DNA from: Desulforapulum autotrophicum HRM2
Lineage (GTDB): Bacteria; Desulfobacterota; Desulfobacteria; Desulfobacterales; Desulfobacteraceae
DNA length: 64,000 nucleotides
Reading direction: 5' to 3'
Assembly: GCF_000020365.1 (NCBI RefSeq)
Contig: NC_012108.1
Coordinates: 5,030,001-5,094,000, forward strand
The position numbers and the translations under genes are program-made. This document shows positions 58,140 to 64,000 of the stretch, in pieces. How positions within the stretch are numbered: the first letter of the stretch is position 1; the number at the start of each line of letters is the position of its first letter. The notes below the pieces were generated by a model. It ran no database searches and had not been told where the DNA came from. It worked only from the letters and a program-made list of their open reading frames with translations.

Positions 58140-60272
58140 TTAAAGATCGAATCGGGCCATTTTGGTGTAAAGCCATGATCTGCTGATTCCCAGTATCTTT
58201 GCCGCCTTGGCCTTATTTCCATCCGCCTCTCTCAAAGCCGACTGGATGGCAAGCTTGTCATGATCGTCACGGCTTTTGTGTAAGCGTTGTTTGGTGGACA
58301 GCGGGCTGCCAGCCATGAAAGAAGGACTTTTTTTTTCCTTTTCCTTTAAATTCGGCGGCAGGTCATCAATATCTACGAGATTGCCCTTAACAAAATTGGC
58401 AACACGCTCCACCACATTTTCCAGTTCACGGACATTTCCCGGCCATGTATGCTCAAGTAAAACAGTCATGGCATCGTCTGAGATATCCTGGATAGCAGAC
58501 CCAAGGATATGATTATATTTTTCAATAAAAAAATGAACCAGAAGGATAATATCCTGGGGTCGTTCCCTCAGGGGGGGGATGTGAAAATGAATAACGTTGA
58601 GCCGGTAATAAAGATCCCCCCGGAAACGTTTTTCCTGAACCATCTGATGCAGATCCTGATTCGTGGCGGCAATCACACGGAAGCTGACATGGGTTGTTTT
58701 GTTGGAACCGATGGGTTCAAATGATTTATCCTGCAATACCCGCAACAGTTTGCTCTGCAGATTTGGACTCATGTCACCGATTTCATCCAGAAACAGGGTA
58801 CCACCGTCTGCAAGGGCCAATTTACCGAGCTTGCCCTGTTTTTGTGCACCGGTAAAAGCTCCCGGGGCATAACCAAAAAATTCAGATTCCAGCAGGTCCG
58901 CTGGAATGGCAGCACAATTTACCTTGACCAAACGTTTATCCCTGCTTACCCCGGCTTCATGTATGGATTGGGCCATCAATTCCTTGCCAGTCCCGCTTTC
59001 ACCTGTTATGAGAATGCTTGAAGAGCTTTGAGCGGCTATTTCAGCTCTTTCTTTAATTTTTTTAAATGCTTCATGGGATGTTATAATCTGGTCAAAAGTG
59101 ATCTTGTTGCTCATGTCATTGCGAATTTGATTTTTGTAATAGGCCACTTTCTGGTCAAGGCGGATGAATTTCTGGGCCAGATTTCTGACATCCTTAAAAT
59201 TACTGAATAAAATCATACCTACCGCGCCCAAAGCCTTTCCATCACGCACAATGGGCATTCTTGACACCACATGGGGATTCCCGTTTATGAACTGTAATTG
59301 ATGGAGTTCCGCTACCCCTGTTTTAATCACCTTGCGCAGTCGGGAATTCTCAATAATATCCTCCACCGGTTTTCCCACCATATTCTCCCTGGATTTGTGT
59401 AAAAAATCCGCTATACTCTGGTTGGCCATGGTGATAACACCTTTTTTATCAATGACAATGATGCCGTCATAGGCAATCTCCATAACCGACTGGAGAGTAT
59501 TGTAAAGCTTGGTAACGCTTTCCAGTTCCGAAGCAATGCACTCCAGATCCGTCAAATCCTGGAATATGATGATGGCTCCATTGATATTGTCCATGGTCAT
59601 AATCGGAGTGATATTGCACAACAGGGTGTGTTCTCCATAGGTGGATTTGATTCCTATGGAAACAACACCTTTTAATAGCACCTCGTCAAGCTCAAGCCCT
59701 TTTAAAAAAAGGGAGACCGGTTTTCCCCAGGCCTGGAATGTTGTGATCCCAAAAAGTCTTTCCGCGGCCTGATTAATACGGGAGATTTTTCCTGAGGCAT
59801 CCATGGCCACAACACCGTTGTGCATGCTGTTGAGAATAATCTGCATCTGATGATTCAGCAGGGTTTCATTTTCAAACATGGCCATTATCCAGCTGGCTTT
59901 GGTGAAAATTCCCTTCACCTCATTTTTATCATTCAGAACAATTGCAGTTCCCACCTTGCTGTTTTTTACAATTTCCGTAACTTCACCATAGGGCATGTCT
60001 TCGTGCAGGGTTACAACATTTTTTTTAATATAAAATTTTTTCACCGGACTATCCGGTGCTTCTCCGGCAGCTACGGCATCATACAGATGGGCCTTGGTCA
60101 TCAATCCCAGCAATCGGCCACCTGCTCCGATGACAGGCAATACGTCCAGTTTTGAACGACGCATGAGCAAGGCAGCCCGTTGCAGTGTGTCACCCTTATT
60201 TAACGTTTCAAAGGTGTGGGTCATGATGCTTGAAACCGTTAATGCATGCATGGAAAGCTTTTGATTTAACAT
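58140..60272 (-). CDS. Sigma-54 activator with tandem CBS and two PAS domains
   Basis: A 710-residue bacterial enhancer-binding protein. Two CBS domains (about 12-130, Met-Arg-Arg-Ser-Lys-Leu-Asp-Val-Leu-Pro-Val) are followed by two PAS domains (about 143-245 and 262-365). The AAA+ domain has Walker A Gly-Glu-Ser-Gly-Thr-Gly-Lys (424-430), Gly-Ala-Phe-Thr-Gly-Ala (471-476) and Leu-Phe-Leu-Asp-Glu-Ile-Gly-Asp. A Fis-type HTH closes it (Ala-Ala-Lys-Ile-Leu-Gly-Ile-Ser-Arg). CBS domains commonly bind adenosyl nucleotides, so energy charge or CoA-linked signals are possible inputs. It faces the same way as the acyl-CoA operon, with a consensus sigma-54 promoter between them. Confidence 0.93.
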   Translation of the reverse strand: MLNQKLSMHALTVSSIMTHTFETLNKGDTLQRAALLMRRSKLDVLPVIGAGGRLLGLMTKAHLYDAVAAGEAPDSPVKKFYIKKNVVTLHEDMPYGEVTEIVKNSKVGTAIVLNDKNEVKGIFTKASWIMAMFENETLLNHQMQIILNSMHNGVVAMDASGKISRINQAAERLFGITTFQAWGKPVSLFLKGLELDEVLLKGVVSIGIKSTYGEHTLLCNITPIMTMDNINGAIIIFQDLTDLECIASELESVTKLYNTLQSVMEIAYDGIIVIDKKGVITMANQSIADFLHKSRENMVGKPVEDIIENSRLRKVIKTGVAELHQLQFINGNPHVVSRMPIVRDGKALGAVGMILFSNFKDVRNLAQKFIRLDQKVAYYKNQIRNDMSNKITFDQIITSHEAFKKIKERAEIAAQSSSSILITGESGTGKELMAQSIHEAGVSRDKRLVKVNCAAIPADLLESEFFGYAPGAFTGAQKQGKLGKLALADGGTLFLDEIGDMSPNLQSKLLRVLQDKSFEPIGSNKTTHVSFRVIAATNQDLHQMVQEKRFRGDLYYRLNVIHFHIPPLRERPQDIILLVHFFIEKYNHILGSAIQDISDDAMTVLLEHTWPGNVRELENVVERVANFVKGNLVDIDDLPPNLKEKEKKSPSFMAGSPLSTKQRLHKSRDDHDKLAIQSALREADGNKAKAAKILGISRSWLYTKMARFDL

Positions 60273-60442
60273 GATGAATTCAATCTTCAGATTCGATCCT
60301 GCTTGACAGAGTCTGACTTATTTTACTCAACTGGTACTTTTCCAGGTAAATAGATGTTGAGTGAGTGAGCCCTTCAGGCGAACCCACTCACTTTCGGACT
60401 TCAACTTTGATGATCGGAGTCACCCATTCCGGCAACCCACCC

Positions 60443-61321
60443 TCAAAGGTACTGCTTAAAAAATGAGACCGTCCGTTGCCAGGCCAATTCAGCCTGTGTT
60501 TCATCGTAACGTGGCGTTGAGTTGTTATGGAAGCCATGCCGGGTGCCTTCATAGGTATACATGACAAAATTTTTGCTGTTTGCTTTCAACGCTTCTCGAT
60601 AGCCTTCCCGGGAAGCATTCACCCTTGGATCATCTTCGGCATAATGTATCAGGAGGGGGGCCTTGATTTCAGGTACCTTTTCAAGGGCGGGTGCAACACC
60701 ATAAAATGGCGCCCCGGCATTCAGATCTACCCCCATAATGATGGCAAGATTATTGACGACACCACCGCCGTAACAGAAGCCAGTTGCACCAAATTTCCCA
60801 TTGGACAGTTCATGATTCTTCAGGAATATGGCACTGTTCAGCATATCCGTAAAAAGTTTATCTTTGTCCAGGGATTTCTGCATGACTTTCCCATCATCGT
60901 CGTTTCCGGGATACCCACCCAAGGGTGCCAATCCGTCCGGTGCAAGCGACAAAAACCCTTCCACGGCAAATCTGCGCGCCACATCTTCAATATAAGGATT
61001 CAAACCTCTGTTTTCATGAACAACCAGAACAGCAGGAAAAGGGCCTTTCCCGGCAGGCGTCACCAAATATCCACGCATCTTACCCGATGACCCAGCCGGA
61101 GAGTCATATTCAACATATCGGGGTTTAATGCGGTCATCCGTAAAAGAGATTGTCTGGGCTTCGGTATAGCGTGGCAACAATGCTTCAGCCATGACAAGTG
61201 CGGATCCGCCTGCAACAGCAAGGGCAGACGCTCTGGTGAAAAAAGCCCGCCGGGTCATCTGAGTGTGACAGTATTCATCGTATAGATCATAGACCCTGGG
61301 ATCGATGGATTCTTCAGTCAT
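60443..61321 (-). CDS. Dienelactone hydrolase family protein with Tat signal
   Basis: A 292-residue hydrolase. After about 20 residues, Met-Thr-Arg-Arg-Ala-Phe-Phe-Thr-Arg-Ala-Ser-Ala-Leu-Ala-Val precedes a hydrophobic stretch, a twin-arginine signal. The catalytic cysteine is in Gly-Phe-Cys-Tyr-Gly-Gly-Gly, the aspartate in Ala-Glu-Asp-Asp-Pro-Arg and the histidine in Thr-Arg-His-Gly-Phe-His, and Glu36-type Val-His-Glu-Asn-Arg-Gly is present, as in carboxymethylenebutenolidase. An exported location for such an enzyme is common but the substrate is unknown. A GTGAGTG/CACTCAC stem at 60361-60391 follows its 3' end. Confidence 0.88.
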   Translation of the reverse strand: MTEESIDPRVYDLYDEYCHTQMTRRAFFTRASALAVAGGSALVMAEALLPRYTEAQTISFTDDRIKPRYVEYDSPAGSSGKMRGYLVTPAGKGPFPAVLVVHENRGLNPYIEDVARRFAVEGFLSLAPDGLAPLGGYPGNDDDGKVMQKSLDKDKLFTDMLNSAIFLKNHELSNGKFGATGFCYGGGVVNNLAIIMGVDLNAGAPFYGVAPALEKVPEIKAPLLIHYAEDDPRVNASREGYREALKANSKNFVMYTYEGTRHGFHNNSTPRYDETQAELAWQRTVSFFKQYL

Positions 61322-61732
61322 GATTTTCGTACCCCCTGTTAATATCAGTTTTTAGATATGAACAAAATCGACAGAACATCAGTCAAAAAAAATTCGTTTT
61401 TATTTTTCAAGTATTCATTTTTTCGCTGGCATCGTCAATAAAAATTACCAAAGGCATCCCCCCCTGGCGCCATGACCATTGACCGCCGTATAGGGATAGA
61501 TGCAGTGCAGGATGGCTGAGACCTTAAAACGGGTTAACAAACCGGCTGAAAAAAATAAAGGAAGATTTGCCCCGACAATAGACCTGGCAGATACCCCTGG
61601 TCATTACACCTGGGATACAACATATCAGCAACCTGTTTTTATTAAAATTGAGAATCCGGGAAACTTAAAATTTGCGTATACCTGTCCAGTGATTATTTTA
61701 TTTTTTCACCCATAAGCCAACAGGGGGAAATC
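61322..61732. other. Noncoding stretch between divergent genes
   Basis: A 411-base region between the Tat-hydrolase and selO promoters. It is AT-rich in parts (61380-61440). A 71-codon open frame at 61500-61715 has no recognisable protein features, and I see no repeats or regulatory palindromes worth naming. Confidence 0.5.
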
Positions 61733-63337
61733 ATGGGGACAAAAGAAAAAACAAACGGACAAAATGGACTGGAATCGCTGATCTTTGACAACAGTTTTAT
61801 CAACCACCTTCCCGGCGACCCTGAAATCGAAAATCATCGCCGCCAGGTTAGAAATGCAAGCTACTCCATTGTTCAGCCGGCCAGGGTTCACAACCCCAGG
61901 CTTGGGGCCGCCTCAAGGGAGGCGGCCGGACTCATTGACCTTTCAATGGACACCGTCAACTCCCCTGAATTCCTTGAGATCTTTTCCGGAAACCGCCTCC
62001 TGCCCGACATGGTACCCTTTGCAACCTGCTATGGGGGCCACCAGTTCGGCACCTGGGCAGGTCAGCTTGGCGACGGCAGGGCGATTAATCTCGGAGAAAT
62101 CATCAATCGTGAGGGCCAACGCTGGGCCATCCAGCTCAAGGGGGCAGGCCCGACCCCATATTCACGCAGTGCTGACGGTCTGGCCGTTCTGAGATCCTCG
62201 GTACGTGAATTTCTGTGCAGTGAAGCCATGTTTCACCTCGGTGTTCCCACCACCCGTGCCTTGAGCCTTATAACCACAGGAGAAGAGGTTCTCCGGGATA
62301 TGTTCTACGATGGTCACCCCAAAATGGAGCCAGGCGCCATTGTCACACGCCTGGCACCGAGCTTCACACGGTTCGGCAGCTTCCAGATCCACAGTTCAAG
62401 GGAAGAGACGGATCTTTTAAAAAAACTGGTGGACTACACCATCAAAACCGATTTTCCAGAACTTGGAACACCGTCACCCCGGGTTTACCTTGAATGGTTC
62501 AACACGGTGTGCACAACCACGGTAGACATGATTGTTCACTGGATGCGGGTAGGATTTGTTCACGGGGTGATGAACACGGACAATATGTCCATACTTGGCC
62601 TGACCATTGACTATGGTCCCTATGGGTGGCTTGAAAATTATGATCCCAACTGGACTCCCAACACCACCGATGCCCAGGGCCGCCGCTACAGTTTTGGGAA
62701 ACAACCCGATATTGCCCTGTGGAACCTTACTCAACTGGCCAAAGCCATCTCTCCGATTATCAACGACGTTGACGCCCTGGCACAATCCCTGGAAGTCTAC
62801 AGAAACCGTTTCCAGGACGGCAGCCAGAACATGATGGCCCTCAAACTGGGTCTTACCCATTTTAAACCGGAAACTGACCCGGCGTTGATGGCAGCGCTTC
62901 TTGACCTGCTGCAACTGGTTGAAACGGACATGACCCTTTTTTTCAGGCAGCTTGCGATGGTTGATCCTTCCAAAACGGTTTCCCCCATGGAGTTTTCGGC
63001 GGCCTACTATCAACCCGAACAGCTCACAAAACCCTATGTAGACCGATTTGACGACTGGTTCAAACGCTATGGACAGCGACTCACCCTCGACTCCAGTGAT
63101 CCCGGAACAAGGCAGCAGCGAATGAATCAAGTCAATCCCAAATACGTCCTCAGAAATTACCTTGCCCAGCTGGCCATTGACCAGGCCGAACAGGGCGACT
63201 TTTCCGGGGTCACCGAACTTCTTCAGGTGATGCGCCACCCCTATGATGACCAGCCCGGCAACCAGAGGTTTGCCGAAAAACGGCCAGAATGGGCAAGAAA
63301 TCGGCCCGGCTGCTCGATGCTTTCATGCAGCTCATAG
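61733..63337 (+). CDS. selO: Protein adenylyltransferase SelO (YdiU)
   Basis: A 534-residue SelO pseudokinase-fold enzyme, which transfers AMP to Ser/Thr/Tyr of redox proteins. Diagnostic blocks are Tyr-Gly-Gly-His-Gln-Phe-Gly-Thr-Trp-Ala-Gly-Gln-Leu-Gly-Asp-Gly-Arg, Gln-Leu-Lys-Gly-Ala-Gly-Pro-Thr-Pro-Tyr-Ser with the ATP lysine, Gly-Val-Pro-Thr-Thr-Arg-Ala and Met-Asn-Thr-Asp-Asn-Met. The C-terminal tail is Cys-Ser-Met-Leu-Ser-Cys-Ser-Ser, cysteine where eukaryotic SELENOO has selenocysteine. It is a bit longer than the E. coli protein (478). GGGGGAAA precedes the ATG. Adenylylation under oxidative stress is the family role. Confidence 0.93.
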   Translation: MGTKEKTNGQNGLESLIFDNSFINHLPGDPEIENHRRQVRNASYSIVQPARVHNPRLGAASREAAGLIDLSMDTVNSPEFLEIFSGNRLLPDMVPFATCYGGHQFGTWAGQLGDGRAINLGEIINREGQRWAIQLKGAGPTPYSRSADGLAVLRSSVREFLCSEAMFHLGVPTTRALSLITTGEEVLRDMFYDGHPKMEPGAIVTRLAPSFTRFGSFQIHSSREETDLLKKLVDYTIKTDFPELGTPSPRVYLEWFNTVCTTTVDMIVHWMRVGFVHGVMNTDNMSILGLTIDYGPYGWLENYDPNWTPNTTDAQGRRYSFGKQPDIALWNLTQLAKAISPIINDVDALAQSLEVYRNRFQDGSQNMMALKLGLTHFKPETDPALMAALLDLLQLVETDMTLFFRQLAMVDPSKTVSPMEFSAAYYQPEQLTKPYVDRFDDWFKRYGQRLTLDSSDPGTRQQRMNQVNPKYVLRNYLAQLAIDQAEQGDFSGVTELLQVMRHPYDDQPGNQRFAEKRPEWARNRPGCSMLSCSS

Positions 63338-63415
63338 GTGTGGTCCGGGTTGACAAAACAGCCCATCCCCTCTAAAACCTTTCATTTTAACGTTCAAACC
63401 CAAAGGATTAAGCCC

Positions 63416-64000
63416 ATGGCCCTACCCTGGAAAGTTGTCGATCAATTTATCACCCAAGATGAAGGCATTCTTGAGCTTCGCCAGAGGGGAAAAAATGATT
63501 TTCTTATCCTGGTGGGTACCCAGGTGCTCATGAACTCCATGGCCCAGCGATCTGAGATGGCCCTGGGAGAACTTGGGGCAGCGCCCCTTCAAAACCATCC
63601 GGCCCCAAGGATTCTTGTGGGGGGTCTTGGCATGGGCATCACCCTCAGGGCCGTTCTTAACACCCTGCCTTTAACGGCAGAGGTTGTGGTGTTTGAACTC
63701 AATCCCCAGATCGTCACCTGGTGCCGTGGCCCCCTGGCAGAGCTCACCAACGGAGCCGTCACAGACCCCAGGGTTCTGGTTGAGATAAAAGACGTTGCCA
63801 AGGGCATAGAAGACGCCGCCATGGGGGAATCAGACCATCGGTTTGACGCCATTATCCTGGATCTGTACAGGGGGCCCCACCCCCGAACCGACAAAATCGC
63901 TGATCCCTTTTACGGCTCCCGGGCCATCGAACGATCGTTCAAGGCCCTGAACCCAGGGGGGACCCTTGCCGTGTGGGGAGAAAACCATGATGAGGGGTTC
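63416..64000 (+). CDS. Spermidine synthase-like / SAM-binding protein (partial)
   Basis: An open frame of 195 codons that runs off the right edge. ATG 63416 has AAAGGA 10 bases upstream. The nucleotide fold is visible as Ile-Leu-Val-Gly-Gly-Leu-Gly-Met-Gly-Ile-Thr-Leu-Arg, followed by Val-Val-Val-Phe-Glu-Leu-Asn-Pro (acidic end of strand 2) and Phe-Asp-Ala-Ile-Ile-Leu-Asp. These are the SAM or dcSAM-binding elements of the spermidine synthase family. Whether it is an aminopropyltransferase or a generic methyltransferase cannot be settled because the C-terminus is missing. It is 78 bases from selO and may share its transcript. Confidence 0.72.
   Translation, partial: MALPWKVVDQFITQDEGILELRQRGKNDFLILVGTQVLMNSMAQRSEMALGELGAAPLQNHPAPRILVGGLGMGITLRAVLNTLPLTAEVVVFELNPQIVTWCRGPLAELTNGAVTDPRVLVEIKDVAKGIEDAAMGESDHRFDAIILDLYRGPHPRTDKIADPFYGSRAIERSFKALNPGGTLAVWGENHDEGF

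Noticed and set aside
61500-61715. A 71-codon plus-strand frame before selO
   Set aside because: There is no ribosome binding site of note, no recognisable composition and no coupling to selO.

Overview
The window looks like the chromosome of an anaerobic, sulfate-reducer-type Desulfobacterota, most likely of the Desulfobacteraceae kind. The inference rests on gene content: a tetraheme cytochrome c with an HdrC-like iron-sulfur protein and a membrane cytochrome b, a small siroheme-type sulfite reductase-like protein, a MetV-like Wood-Ljungdahl protein, a YedE/YedF selenium (sulfur) cluster, ADP-forming acyl-CoA synthetase, and many c-di-GMP and two-component proteins. No rRNA, tRNA or CRISPR array was seen.

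Layout. 1-2.7 kb is accessory debris: an HNH endonuclease cut by the window edge, a Cys-rich small protein, a frameshifted IS91-family transposase, and two tyrosine recombinase C-terminal fragments lying head to head around a perfect palindrome. 3-5.8 kb (minus) is a selenium-type cluster (YedE, TusA/YedF-like, DUF3343, NAD(P)HX-dehydratase-like). 6-20.5 kb is mostly housekeeping: Cfa plus a geranylgeranyl-reductase-like flavoprotein, acetyltransferases, a eukaryotic-type HisA, an HD-GYP response regulator, a beta-hydroxyacid dehydrogenase, an NSS transporter with its MetS-like small subunit, an ADP-forming acyl-CoA synthetase overlapping a GAF-PtsP. 20.6-22.9 kb (minus) holds MetV and the redox trio. 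23-25 kb contains gene remnants (lipase, DksA-like) and an EF-hand-like protein.

25-29.6 kb (minus) is an unusual overlapping operon: a 799-residue protein of unknown family, a phosphatidylserine decarboxylase homologue, an Lgt-like membrane protein and a 49-residue membrane peptide. Upstream of it, 29.8-30.3 kb is a noncoding stretch with a 168-nt nested hairpin and a three-way-junction fold. 30.3-38.2 kb has a DUF4405 protein, cupins, a PCP_red-sulfite reductase-like protein, an EAL-HDOD protein, a ferredoxin-like protein and lipoproteins.

38.2-48.4 kb (minus) is the most striking locus: YfiR, a CHASE8 hybrid histidine kinase with two receivers and an HPt, then TonB receptor, YfiR, TonB receptor, a broken YfiR and a third TonB receptor. 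The YfiR-receptor pair is tandemly duplicated at an offset of 2535 bp with a 350-bp tract identical by eye. I infer an envelope signalling and transport system in which YfiR controls a kinase rather than the diguanylate cyclase of classical YfiBNR.

48.7-50.8 kb is an arsenic operon (arsR-arsC-acr3) with an operator. 51-52.3 kb is a membrane GGDEF protein. 52.4-57.7 kb (minus) is a beta-oxidation-type operon (acyl-CoA ligase with a frameshift, SCP2-type thiolase, DUF35 protein, acyl-CoA dehydrogenase, SDR), preceded by a consensus sigma-54 promoter and by the gene for a CBS-PAS-PAS sigma-54 activator. The right end carries a Tat-exported dienelactone hydrolase-like protein, SelO, and a partial spermidine-synthase-like methyltransferase-fold gene.
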